From NCBI RefSeq assembly GCF_025972045.1, contig NZ_JAPDHX010000001.1, positions 1 through 64,000 of the forward strand: 64,000 nt of DNA, in the 5' to 3' direction. Positions 15,239 to 24,500 of this stretch are shown piece after piece. The DNA is from Micropruina sonneratiae. GTDB lineage: Bacteria; Actinomycetota; Actinomycetes; Propionibacteriales; Propionibacteriaceae. How positions within the stretch are numbered: position 1 is the first letter of the stretch; each line of letters opens with the position of its first letter. The translations under genes were made by a program, and so were the position numbers. Under the pieces are notes generated by a model. It did not search any database and was not told the origin of the DNA. It saw nothing but the letters and a program-made list of their open reading frames with translations.

Positions 15239-16251
15239 GTGAGCGACGAGAACACCCGCTGCTCGGCCTTCGGCATCCGGGCCGCGGCCAGCACCACCAG
15301 CCTGCCGTCCAACGTTCCGGACGCCGTCTCCAGGCCCTCGCCGGCGGACGTCACCACCGCGTCGCTCGCCCCGGTCGGCAGCACGACGGCTCCCACCGCG
15401 AGACCGTTCGCCTCGCTCGACCACCCCGCGAGTGTCTGCACGGCCTTCGGTTGGTCGACCCGTTCGCCGAAGTGACCGTCCTCGGTGATGCCCACGACGT
15501 CGAGCGAGCGGTCGGAATAGATCACGGCGGTGCGTCCCGTCCGGTGCAGGGTCAGCGTCAGGGTGGGCGCGACCTCGCCGAGCTGGTTGTACATCGGACC
15601 GCCCTGCCAGCGCCACAGGTAGCCGTCGACCCCGGGGAACTCGCCGTCGGCGTCCGCGACCAGGTAGCCGGCGGTGGCGTCCAGGTCGTTGTAGGTCCGC
15701 TGGTCGAAGCTCACCCCGTTGAAGTCGTCGACCGACGGGCGTCGAAACGAGATCCAGTCGTAGCGGTGGGGCAGGAAGGTGACGACGAGCCGCGGCCCCA
15801 GCTGCGTCCAGGTCAACTCCCGACCGTTGGTCACGCGGTGCTCGGTGACTGTCGTGCCGTCGGGCCGGGTGACGGTGAACTCCACTTCGTAGCCGGTGCC
15901 GGTCACGGTCGCGCTCGCCGCGATCCGAGTGGCCCCGGCTCCTTCCGGCACGTCGGTACCGTCGCCGAAGACCACGGTGTCCTCGCTTCCCACCGAGGCG
16001 GACGCCGAGGGTGTGGCGGGTCGCGGTGTGGCCAGCACCGGGACATCGCCGGTCAGGTGGCCACCCAGCCCAGCCCAACTCACCAGCGAGGCGACCACGG
16101 CGAGAGCGGCCACGCCGGCCAGCCGGCGCGCGGTCCGTGCGGTTCGCCGGCGGCGTCCGGTCGCCAGCAGGGCGTCCACGTCCAGCTCGTCCTCGACGGT
16201 GTTCGCGGCTAGCTGCAGGTCCCCACGGAGCTGCTCCTCGATCGCGATCAT
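15193..16251 (-). CDS. single-pass membrane protein of unknown function (anti-sigma-like layout)
   Basis: 352 residues: a short cytosolic N-terminus (EEQLRGDLQLAANTVEDELDVDALLATGRRRRTARTARR), one membrane segment (LAGVAALAVVASLVSWAGL), a Ser/Pro/Ala-rich linker and a ~250-residue extracytoplasmic domain I do not recognise. Its start overlaps the stop of a decayed sigma-factor gene by 4 bp, so it was probably the co-translated partner or anti-sigma factor of that sigma. With the sigma gene broken, its present role is unclear. Confidence 0.6.
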   Translation of the reverse strand: MIAIEEQLRGDLQLAANTVEDELDVDALLATGRRRRTARTARRLAGVAALAVVASLVSWAGLGGHLTGDVPVLATPRPATPSASASVGSEDTVVFGDGTDVPEGAGATRIAASATVTGTGYEVEFTVTRPDGTTVTEHRVTNGRELTWTQLGPRLVVTFLPHRYDWISFRRPSVDDFNGVSFDQRTYNDLDATAGYLVADADGEFPGVDGYLWRWQGGPMYNQLGEVAPTLTLTLHRTGRTAVIYSDRSLDVVGITEDGHFGERVDQPKAVQTLAGWSSEANGLAVGAVVLPTGASDAVVTSAGEGLETASGTLDGRLVVLAAARMPKAEQRVFSSLTYTDVDGGRVTKRFD

Positions 16252-16390
16252 CGCACCGCGCCGGCTCTGATTCTCAGCGCGGCGGCGGTCTCGGCCTCGG
16301 ACAGGTCGTGGAGTAGCGCAGCACGATCACCCGGCGTTGCTGCGGCGGCAGCGCCTCGAGCACCCGGGCAGCCTCGACGGGGGCAACGGG
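16248..16390 (-). pseudogene. C-terminal remnant of an ECF (SigE-family) sigma factor
   Basis: One frame reads ARVLEALPPQQRRVIVLRY and another, one base off, reads LHDLSEAETAAALRIRAGAVR and stops in the start codon of the next gene. Together they are sigma region 4.2 of SigE-type ECF factors. Regions 2 and most of 4 are missing, and the frames are broken near 16308, so this cannot make a sigma factor. Confidence 0.75.
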
Positions 16391-16429
16391 CCGGTTCGGT
16401 GGGCGCTGTGACGTCCCCTACACTGGGGC

Positions 16430-16523
16430 CCAAGGTCCCCGCGCGGCGTTACCTCGCCCAACTCCCCCAGGGCCGAAAGGCAGCAAGGGTAAGTGAGCTC
16501 TTCCGGGTGCGCGGGGACCCCTG
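16430..16523 (+). ncRNA. ffs: small signal recognition particle RNA (4.5S / scRNA)
   Basis: The arms GGTCCCCGCGC (16434-16444) and GCGCGGGGACC (16509-16519) close the helix. The apical SRP54-binding part has the universal signature CAGGGCCGAAAGGCAGCAAGGG. It guides secretory ribosome complexes to the membrane with Ffh. Location just upstream of dnaX is typical of actinobacteria. End points are approximate. Confidence 0.92.
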
Positions 16524-16590
16524 CACGTCCCCGTCCGGCTGCCGCCGCCCGGCTCGATAGTTGTCCTACCCAGCACGTAAGGTGCCACTC

Positions 16591-18777
16591 GTGGACGACG
16601 AGCGCGACGAACTGTTCGAGGCCGAGGAACCGTTCGACGAGCCCGAAACGTTCGACCAGGACGGCCCCGACCTGTTCGGTGCCCCGCCCGTCGACGCCGA
16701 GCCCGCCCCACCGGTCGCCGTCGGGCGACCCGAGGCGCCGCTCGCGCTGTACCGGCGCTACCGCCCCGACACCTTCGCCGACGTCATCGGCCAGGAGCAC
16801 GTCACCGAGCCGCTGCAGCGGGCACTGACCAACAACCGGGTCAACCACGCCTACCTGTTCTCCGGGCCGCGCGGCTGCGGCAAGACCACCTCGGCGCGCA
16901 TCCTGGCTCGCGCGCTGAACTGCGAGAAGGGCCCCGGTCCGGTGCCCTGCGGCGAGTGCCAGTCCTGCCGTGACCTGGCCCGCGGCGGGTCGGGGTCGAT
17001 CGACGTCATCGAGATCGACGCGGCCAGCCACGGCGGCGTCGACGACGCCCGCGACCTGCGCGAACGCGCCTTCTTCGCCCCGGTGTCGAGCCGCTACAAG
17101 ATCTACATCGTCGACGAGGCGCACATGGTCACCACGGCGGGCTTCAACGCCCTGCTCAAGGTCGTCGAAGAGCCGCCGCCGCACGTCAAGTTCATCTTCG
17201 CCACCACCGAGCCCGACAAGGTGATCGGCACCATCCGTTCGCGCACCCACCACTACCCGTTCCGGCTGGTGCCGCCCAAGACGCTGTCGGCCTACCTGGG
17301 CTCGCTGTGCGAGGCCGAGGGGGTCAACGTCGACGCCGCGGCGCTGCCGCTGGTGGTCCGGGCGGGTGCCGGATCGGTGCGCGACTCGCTGTCGGTGCTC
17401 GACCAGTTGCTCGGCGGTGCCGGCGCCGACGGCGTCACCTACTCGCAGGCCGCCGCGCTGCTCGGGTACACCCCCGATGCCCTGCTCGACGAGATCATGG
17501 ACGCCTTCGCCGCCGGTGACGCCAACGGCGTGTTCGCGTCCATCGACAAGGTCATCGAGGTCGGCCAGGATCCGCGCCGCTTCGCCGAGGACCTGCTGCG
17601 CCGGTTGCGCGACCTGATCATCGTGGCCGCCGTGCCGGACGCCCTCAGCTCCGGCCTGGTCGACGTCGCCGCCGACCAGGCCGACCGGCTACAGGGCCAG
17701 GCCACCGCGATGGGCCCCGGCGAGTTGACCCGGGCCGCCGAGGTGATCGCCGTGGGCCTGACCGAGATGCGTGGCACGACCGCACCTCGCCTGCACCTGG
17801 AACTGATGTGCGCCCGGGTGCTGCTGCCGGCGGCCGACGCGGGTGACCGCGGCGTCCACGCCCGGCTCGACCGGCTGGAACGCCGGCTGGACATGACCGC
17901 GCCCGAGGCCGTCTCGACCGCCCCGGTGGCCGCGGACGCCGGACCGGCCGCGCCCGAGCCGTCGCGGCAGGCACAACGCCCACCGGATGCCCAGCCGTCG
18001 CGGCAGGCCCGGCCCGCGCAGCAGTCCCAGCCTCGACCCGCCCCGCAGCCGGAAACCCGGCAGCCGGAAACCCGGCAGTCCGAGACCCGGAACCCGGAAG
18101 CCGCGCAGCCGACAACCGCGCGGGCGGAAACCCGGCAACCGGAAACCTCGCAGTCGGAGACCGCGCAACCGGAACCCCGCAGCCGGCGGCCCGTCCCGGC
18201 GGAACCCGCCCCGCAAGCGGCCGTTGCACCCGAGCCCGCGGCCCCCGCGACGGCGTTGAGCACCGTCGACTTCCGCAGGTTCTGGCCCGACATCCTCAGC
18301 GAGGTGAAGAACCGCCGGCGGTTCACCTGGATCCTGCTCAGCCAGAACGCGCACGTGGTCGACGTGGTCGACGGCGTCCTCACCCTCGGCATCGGCAACC
18401 CCGGCGCCCGGGACAGCTTCGGCCGCGGCGGCAGTGAGGACGTCCTGAAGGAGGCGATCCTCGCCGTCACCGCCACCCAGGTGACGATCCGAGTCCTGGA
18501 CGCCGGGCCCGGTGACCAGGCACCGCCCGCAGCGCAGCCGCCGCCCGCGACGGCGCCGGTGGCGGCGGTCTCGCCGGCCCGTCCGGACGCCGCGGCCGAG
18601 GCCCGGCAGAACCTCAAGCCCACCTCGACGGCCAGGGAGCCCGAACCGGTCGACGAGGAGCCCGATCGGGACGACGCGGTGCTCGACGACGAGCACGGCA
18701 ACCACGAGTTGCTGGCCAAGCACCTGGGCGCCGAACTGATCGCCGAGGAGGAGCCCGGCGCGGCGACCCCCGGTTAG
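16591..18777 (+). CDS. dnaX: DNA polymerase III subunits gamma and tau
   Basis: 728 residues from GTG 16591, which has AAGGTG at good spacing; a TTG at 16561 is the longer alternative. Clamp-loader ATPase: RRYRPDTFADVIGQEH, Walker A GPRGCGKTTSARILARALNC, a four-Cys zinc module (CGECQSC), IVDEAHMVTTAGFNALLKVVEEPP and SRTHHYPFRL sensor region. After domain III comes a Pro/Gln/Glu-rich linker with short repeats, then a C-terminal domain (FRRFWPDILSEVKNRRRFTWILL) as in actinobacterial tau. It loads the sliding clamp at the replication fork. First gene of dnaX-ybaB-recR. Confidence 0.95.
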   Translation: MDDERDELFEAEEPFDEPETFDQDGPDLFGAPPVDAEPAPPVAVGRPEAPLALYRRYRPDTFADVIGQEHVTEPLQRALTNNRVNHAYLFSGPRGCGKTTSARILARALNCEKGPGPVPCGECQSCRDLARGGSGSIDVIEIDAASHGGVDDARDLRERAFFAPVSSRYKIYIVDEAHMVTTAGFNALLKVVEEPPPHVKFIFATTEPDKVIGTIRSRTHHYPFRLVPPKTLSAYLGSLCEAEGVNVDAAALPLVVRAGAGSVRDSLSVLDQLLGGAGADGVTYSQAAALLGYTPDALLDEIMDAFAAGDANGVFASIDKVIEVGQDPRRFAEDLLRRLRDLIIVAAVPDALSSGLVDVAADQADRLQGQATAMGPGELTRAAEVIAVGLTEMRGTTAPRLHLELMCARVLLPAADAGDRGVHARLDRLERRLDMTAPEAVSTAPVAADAGPAAPEPSRQAQRPPDAQPSRQARPAQQSQPRPAPQPETRQPETRQSETRNPEAAQPTTARAETRQPETSQSETAQPEPRSRRPVPAEPAPQAAVAPEPAAPATALSTVDFRRFWPDILSEVKNRRRFTWILLSQNAHVVDVVDGVLTLGIGNPGARDSFGRGGSEDVLKEAILAVTATQVTIRVLDAGPGDQAPPAAQPPPATAPVAAVSPARPDAAAEARQNLKPTSTAREPEPVDEEPDRDDAVLDDEHGNHELLAKHLGAELIAEEEPGAATPG
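18040..18180 (+). repeat. degenerate 15-bp repeats in the dnaX linker
   Basis: About nine imperfect copies of a CCGGAAACCCGGCAG-like unit encode Q-P-E-T-R / Q-S-E-T-R / N-P-E-A-A type pentapeptides. Such in-frame units can expand or shrink without breaking the frame and probably set linker length between the clamp-loader core and the tau C-terminal domain. Confidence 0.75.
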
Positions 18778-18816
18778 CCCGGTAGCATGGTGCGCCGGGA
18801 AGCTGATAGGAGCACG

Positions 18817-19158
18817 ATGTTCGGCGAGCAGGGATTCGACATGAACGCGCTGCTGGCGCAGGCGCAGGCCATGCAGTCACAGCTGCAGCGTGCCCAGGAG
18901 GAGCTGGCCGCCAAGCAGGTGCGCGGATCGGCCGGGGGTGACCTGGTCGAGGTCACCGTCAACGGCGCCGGCGAACTGCTGGCCGTCGACATCAAGCCCG
19001 AGGCGTGGGACGAGGACGACCCGTCCACCCTGGGCGACCTGATCGTGGCCGCGGTGCGCGACGCCAACAAGAAGGTGTCGATCCTCGCCGAGTCGTCCAT
19101 GCCGCAAATGCCCGACCTGGGCGGGCTGGGCGGCCTGCCGGGCATTCCCGGCCAGTGA
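18817..19158 (+). CDS. YbaB/EbfC nucleoid-associated protein
   Basis: 113 residues from ATG 18817 with AGGAG eight bases before it. The coiled helix MNALLAQAQAMQSQLQRAQEELA and the core GDLVEVTVNGAGELLAVDIKPEA are diagnostic. It forms dimers that bind DNA and affect nucleoid shape and possibly recombination. The Gly/Leu/Pro tail (GLGGLPG) is common in actinobacterial members. Between dnaX and recR, as in most bacteria. Confidence 0.95.
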   Translation: MFGEQGFDMNALLAQAQAMQSQLQRAQEELAAKQVRGSAGGDLVEVTVNGAGELLAVDIKPEAWDEDDPSTLGDLIVAAVRDANKKVSILAESSMPQMPDLGGLGGLPGIPGQ

Positions 19159-19173
19159 GCCGGGGGTAGCGCG

Positions 19174-19779
19174 GTGTTCGAGGGTCCGATCCAGGACCTG
19201 ATCGACGAGTTGGCCCGGCTGCCAGGCATCGGCCCCAAGGGCGCGCAACGGATCGCCTTCCACATCCTGACCACCGACAAGGCCGACGTCGAACGCCTCG
19301 CGGACGCCCTGCGGCACGTCACCGAGAAGGTGCGGTTCTGCGAGCGCTGCTTCAACATCTCCGAGGCCGAGCGGTGCCGCATCTGCCGCGACGCCCGTCG
19401 CGACCAGACCACCATCTGCGTCGTGGAGGAATCCAAGGACGTGATGGCGATCGAACGCACCAACGAGTTCCGCGGGCTGTACCACGTCCTGGGCGGGGCC
19501 ATCTCTCCGATCGACAACGTGGGTCCCGGCGACCTGCACATCCGTGAGCTGGTGATGCGGCTGGGCGACGGCACGGTCACCGAGGTGATCCTGGCCACCG
19601 ACCCCAACCTCGAGGGTGAGGCGACCGCCACCTACCTGTCCCGGCTGCTGATGCCGATGGGGGTCACGGTCTCGCGGCTGGCGTCCGGGCTGCCGGTCGG
19701 CGGCGACCTCGAGTACGCCGACGAGGTCACCCTGGGCCGCGCCTTCTCCGGACGCCGCACGCTCGGCGCCGCCAGCTGA
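19174..19779 (+). CDS. recR: recombination mediator protein RecR
   Basis: 201 residues from GTG 19174. Helix-hairpin-helix [20 protein letters not shown], four-Cys zinc finger (CERC...CRIC), Toprim segment [28 protein letters not shown], and Walker-B-like [16 protein letters not shown]. With RecF/RecO it loads RecA on gapped DNA. Last gene of dnaX-ybaB-recR. Confidence 0.96.
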   Translation: MFEGPIQDLIDELARLPGIGPKGAQRIAFHILTTDKADVERLADALRHVTEKVRFCERCFNISEAERCRICRDARRDQTTICVVEESKDVMAIERTNEFRGLYHVLGGAISPIDNVGPGDLHIRELVMRLGDGTVTEVILATDPNLEGEATATYLSRLLMPMGVTVSRLASGLPVGGDLEYADEVTLGRAFSGRRTLGAAS

Positions 19780-19849
19780 CGCCAGGGCATCGGCGTTTGG
19801 CCCGGGGGCGCACCATGGTCGTCAACGACGACTTTTCGAGGAGACGCTC

Positions 19850-20317
19850 ATGGGTCCACGCGGAGGCTTCCACTTCCTACACCTGATCGGCGGCATGATC
19901 TGCCTGGCGCTGTTCTTCGCGGTGCTGCTGGGACTGCTGTTCCTGGCGCTGCGGATCGCCCGCAAGAAGGGCCTGCTGCCCAAGCGGCCCTTCGGTCCCG
20001 GCCACCACGGCCCCGGCCCGCGCGGCCCGCGGCACGAGCCGGGCGCCCCGCCGCACGGCCCCGGCCCGCACGAGGCCCTGCGGATCCTCGACGAACGGCT
20101 GGCTCGCAGCGAGATCGAGATCGACGACTACCAGGCCCGCCGCGATGCGCTGACCGGCAACCGGTTCCCGCCCTTCCAGCAGCCGCCGCACAGCCCGCAC
20201 ACCCCGCCGGGCCCCGACGGCCCGCCGATGCCGCCCGTCGCCGACCATCCGACCGCTCCGCCGCACCCGGCCGGCCCCGACACCGACGCGCCGCGGCCGC
20301 CCCAGTCGCCAGTCTGA
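19850..20317 (+). CDS. small membrane protein with SHOCT domain
   Basis: 155 residues. One N-terminal membrane helix (LIGGMICLALFFAVLLGLLFLAL), a Gly/Pro/His-rich linker, then EALRILDERLARSEIEIDDYQARRDAL, which fits the SHOCT (short C-terminal) domain found on many membrane or secreted proteins. A Pro-rich tail follows. Function unknown. A long palindrome follows the stop codon. Confidence 0.7.
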   Translation: MGPRGGFHFLHLIGGMICLALFFAVLLGLLFLALRIARKKGLLPKRPFGPGHHGPGPRGPRHEPGAPPHGPGPHEALRILDERLARSEIEIDDYQARRDALTGNRFPPFQQPPHSPHTPPGPDGPPMPPVADHPTAPPHPAGPDTDAPRPPQSPV

Positions 20318-20332
20318 GCTCCGGCCGCTGAC

Positions 20333-20378
20333 GTTGATCCACATCGGGCACTGACTACGGTGCCCGATGTGGATCAAC
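20333..20378. repeat. intergenic palindrome, family copy 1
   Basis: 19-bp perfect stem: left arm 20333-20351 begins GTTGATCCACATCGGGCAC and right arm is 20360-20378, with an 8-base loop. It shares the core ATCGGGCAC/GTGCCCGAT with copies at 27.3, 37.6 and 38.6 kb. Sits after the SHOCT gene and before a promoterless-looking start, so it may also end transcription. Confidence 0.9.
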
Positions 20379-20441
20379 CATGGGGGGGTGCGCGGCGGGT
20401 GCCGCGTCCGGTCGCTCGGGGGTCGTGCTACGTTCCCCCGC

Positions 20442-21287
20442 ATGGCGACCGCCACACCCTCCGACGCAGCCGCTGCCGGTTCCGGACGCGCTGGCATCGC
20501 CGCGGTCGTGCTCAACAGCGTCGTCGCGCTGCTGCTGGGCGGCGCGATCGCCGTACTCCTGCACAACCTCGGCCAATGGGTGGCCGGGGCATTGCTGGGC
20601 GGCCGTTCGGAGTTGTTCGCGTTCGGCGTCCGGCATCTGCCGCCGCTGACCGGTAGGGATGCCGCCGTTGCGGCCCTCACCGGCCCGCTGCTGAGCCTGC
20701 TCGTCGGCATGGCGATGCAGATCCTGCAGCCGTTCCGCTACCGGGGCGACTTCGCCCATCTGCTGTGGATCTGGACGGCCTGCTCGTCGCTGATGCTGGC
20801 CACCGTCCAGTTGCTGCTGGCCCCGATCGGCGGCGACCTGGCGCGTGCGCTCACCGAGTTGGGAGCCCCCGGCTGGCTGGCCTGGGTGGCCGGCGTCTTC
20901 GGCGTGTTGGGAGTGTTCAGCGTCGCCCGCGAGTGGGCGATCCACTCCACCAGGTTGTGCGGACGCGGCCTGGCGCGGCTGCTCTGCTTCAGCCTGTACC
21001 CGTGGCTGGTCGCCGTCCCGGCGGGACTGCTGCTCGCCTGGGCCGAACTCACCGTGGCGCAGGTGAAGGCGTCCGACCTGGGCGCCGGCCCGGTCGATGA
21101 GGTCCTGGTGCTGTTCGCACTGCCCGCCTTCACCGCGTTCGCCCCGCTGTCGCTGCTGCTGCTCAACCGGGTGCTGGAACTCGAGGAGCCGCTGGAGGTC
21201 AGGCCGGTCCCGGTGGCCGGCCTGATCGGCCTGGCCGTCGTGGTCGGTGCCGGACTGGCGCTGGCGGGCGGCGTCGCGCTGGGCTGA
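20442..21287 (+). CDS. polytopic membrane protein with a degenerate M50-like motif
   Basis: 281 residues, start at ATG 20442. About six to eight membrane segments. The first holds VLLHNLGQWVAGALLGGRSE, which lines up with the HELGHxxxG zinc motif of M50 site-2 proteases, but both the Glu and second His are replaced (HNLGQ), so it should not be an active protease. Function unknown. Gap of 244 bp to ileS is filled by the T-box leader. Confidence 0.65.
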   Translation: MATATPSDAAAAGSGRAGIAAVVLNSVVALLLGGAIAVLLHNLGQWVAGALLGGRSELFAFGVRHLPPLTGRDAAVAALTGPLLSLLVGMAMQILQPFRYRGDFAHLLWIWTACSSLMLATVQLLLAPIGGDLARALTELGAPGWLAWVAGVFGVLGVFSVAREWAIHSTRLCGRGLARLLCFSLYPWLVAVPAGLLLAWAELTVAQVKASDLGAGPVDEVLVLFALPAFTAFAPLSLLLLNRVLELEEPLEVRPVPVAGLIGLAVVVGAGLALAGGVALG

Positions 21288-21317
21288 GTTCCACGCCCGC
21301 CGCGCCAGGCGCTACCA

Positions 21318-21528
21318 TGGTCGGTCGTCGCAGGGCATCGATGGGGCCATCACCCCGGAGCTGCCGGAAGAACGGCGTTCCGCACCGGAACGCTCACTAG
21401 AACCGGCCGCGGCGCAACACGAGCGGGTCGCCCCATGGGCGGCCAAGAAGGGTGGTACCGCGGGGTCCGCCTCGTCCCTTCGTCGTCGTGCCGGGCACCC
21501 GGCGCGAAGCAGCAGACGAAGGAACGCA
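21318..21528 (+). promoter_or_regulatory. T-box riboswitch (tRNA-Ile sensing) controlling ileS
   Basis: The T-box consensus AAGGGTGGTACCGCGG is exact at about 21448-21463. Upstream, the GCATCGATGGGGCCATCACC part looks like the short actinobacterial stem I with an AUC (Ile) specifier. Downstream, CGTCCCTTCGTCGTC can pair with GACGAAGGAAC, which contains the ileS ribosome-binding site, so uncharged tRNA-Ile would free translation rather than transcription. Specifier placement is by eye. Confidence 0.88.
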
Positions 21529-21531
21529 CCG

Positions 21532-24500
21532 ATGACGCAGTACCGCCCGGTTCCCCCGCAGGTCGACCTGCCCGCGCTGGAACACGAGATCCTCGACCTG
21601 TGGGACGCCCGCGATACGTTCGCCAAATCGCTGGCGGCCACCGAGGGCGGGCCGGCCTGGACCTTCTACGAAGGCCCGCCGACCGCGAACGGCACCCCCG
21701 GCACGCACCACATCGAGGCCCGCGTGTTCAAGGACGTCTTCCCGCGGTTCAAGACCATGCAGGGCTTCCACGTCGACCGCAAGGCCGGCTGGGACTGCCA
21801 CGGCCTGCCGGTCGAACTGGCCGTCGAAACCGAACTCGGCTTCAACGGCAAACCCGACATCGAGCAGTACGGCATCGAGGCGTTCAACGCCAAGTGCCGC
21901 GAGTCAGTCAGCCGGCACGTGCACGAGTTCAGCGAGCTCACCCGCCGGATGGGCTACTGGGTGAATCTCGACGAGGCGTACTGGACGATGGACCCCTCGT
22001 TCGTCGAGTCGGTGTGGTGGGCCCTGAAGCAGATCTTCGACCGCGGCCTGCTCGTCGAGGACTACCGGGTCGCCCCCTACTGCCCGCGCTGCGGCACCAC
22101 GCTGTCCGACCACGAACTCGCCCAGGGCTACGAGGACGTCGTCGACCCGAGCGTCTACGTCCGCTTCCCGCTGACGTCGGGCCCGTGGGCCGGCAAGGCG
22201 TCCCTGCTGGTGTGGACGACGACCCCCTGGACGCTGGTCTCCAACACGGCCGTCGCGGTGCACCCGGACGTCACCTACGTCGTCGCCAGCAAGGTGGACG
22301 CCCCCGAGCCCGAGACCCTGATCGTCGCCGAGCCGCTGGTCGAGAAGGTGCTCGGCGAGGGCTGGCAGATCGAGGCGAGGATCGGTGGCAAGGAACTCGA
22401 GCTGTGGACCTACCAGCGTCCGTTCGACCTGATCGACTTCCCGGACGTCGTGGGCGGCACCCACTACGTGGTGCTGGCCGACTACGTCACCACCGAGGAC
22501 GGCACCGGTCTGGTGCACCAGGCGCCCGCCTTCGGCGAGGAGGACATGGCCGTCTGCCGCGCCTACGGCCTGCCGATGGTCAACCCGATCCGCCCCGACG
22601 GCACCTTCGAGGAGTCCGTGCCGCTGGTCGGTGGGGTGTTCTTCAAGACCGCCGACAAGACGCTGGTGGCCGACCTCGTCGAACGCGGACTGATGTACCG
22701 GGTGCTCGACTACGAGCACAGCTACCCGCACTGCTGGCGTTGCCACACCGTCCTGCTCTACTACGCGCAGCCGTCGTGGTACATCCGCACCACCCAGATC
22801 AAGGACGCCCTGCTGCGTGAAAACGAGGGCACCAACTGGTACCCCGAGCACATCAAGTGGGGCCGGTACGGCGATTGGCTGAACAACAACATCGACTGGG
22901 CACTGTCCCGTTCCCGCTACTGGGGCACGCCGCTGCCGATCTGGCGCTGCGGCAATGACCACCTGACCTGCGTCGGGTCGCGGGCGGAGCTGTCGGAGCT
23001 GAGCGGATCGGACCAGTCGGCGCTCGATCCGCACCGGCCGTTCGTCGACGAGGTCACCTTCCCCTGCCCGCACTGCAAGGAGACCGCGCACCGCGTGCCC
23101 GAGGTGATCGACGCCTGGTTCGACTCGGGGTCGATGCCGTTCGCGCAGTGGGGCTACCCGTGGGCCGAAGGATCGAAGGAGGCGTTCGGCACCGCCTACC
23201 CAGCCGACTTCATCTGCGAGGCCATCGACCAGACCCGCGGCTGGTTCTACTCGCTGATGGCCGTCGGCACGCTGGTCTTCGACGCCTCGTCGTACCGCAA
23301 CGTGCTGTGTCTGGGGCACATCCTGGCCGAGGACGGCCGCAAGATGAGCAAGCATCTGGGCAACATCCTCGAACCGATCCCGCTGATGGACACCCACGGT
23401 GCGGACGCGGTGCGCTGGTTCATGGCCGCCGGCGGCTCGCCCTGGGCTGCCCGCCGGGTCGGCGACGTGACGATCACCGAGACGGTCCGCAAGGTGCTGC
23501 TGACGTACTGGAACTCGGTCGCCTTCCAGGCCCTGTACGCCCGCACCAACGGCTGGACGCCGGCCGCCTCGCCGGCCGGGGCGTCCGGTCATGTGCTCGA
23601 CCGGTGGCTGGTGTCACGGCGCACCGGACTGGTCCGCGAGGTCACCGCGGCGCTGGAGACGTTCGACACCCAGCGCTACGGCACGCTGATCGCCGACTTC
23701 GTCGACGACCTGTCCAACTGGTACGTCCGGCGTAGCCGGCGCCGGTTCTGGGAGGGCGACGCGGGCGCGCTGCAGACCCTGCACGACACCCTCGACGTGG
23801 TCACCCGGCTGATGGCCCCGCTGGCCCCGTTCATCACCGAGCGGGTCTGGCAGGACCTGGTCGTCGCCACGGACGCCGGCGCGCCCGAGTCGGTGCACCT
23901 GGCGTCGTGGCCGACGCCCGACGAGGCCCTGATCGACACCGGCCTCGACGAAGCGATGAAGCTGACCCGCCGCCTGGTCGAGCTGGGGCGGTCGGCCCGT
24001 GCCGAGGCCCGGGTGAAGACCCGGCAGCCGCTGTCGCGGGTGCTGGTGCCGTCCAGCTCGTTCGCGAAGCTGGACGCCGACCTGGTCGCCGAGATCGCCG
24101 CCGAGCTCAACGTGTTGGCGGTGGAGTCGTTCGCCTCGGCCGGTGACCTGGTCGACTACTCGGCGAAGGGCAACTTCCGGGCGCTGGGACGCCGGTTCGG
24201 CAAGGAGACCCCAAAGGTGGCCGCAGCCATCGCCGCCACCGACGCGGCCGCGTTGGCGGCCCAACTGGCGGCGTCCGGGACGGCGACCGTGGACGGGGTC
24301 GAGGTGAGCGCCGAGGAGGTGATCGTCTCGGAGCGTCCGCGCGAGGGCTGGTCGGTGGTGAACGAGCAGGGCGAGACCGTCGCGCTCGATCTCGAGCTGA
24401 CGCCCGAACTGGTCCGGGCCGGCCTGGCCCGCGAGGTCGTCCGGTTGGTGCAGGAGCGCCGCAAGGCGTCCGGGCTGGAGGTGTCGGACCGGATCACGCT

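Noticed and set aside
14156-16078. Long open frame of 640 codons on the minus strand
   Set aside because: It runs across the tRNA and the RDD gene and overlaps the recognised membrane protein gene (15193-16251) in another frame; Arg/Gly-rich, no domain.
18040-18180. CRISPR-like repeats
   Set aside because: 15-bp in-frame coding repeats without unique spacers; part of dnaX.
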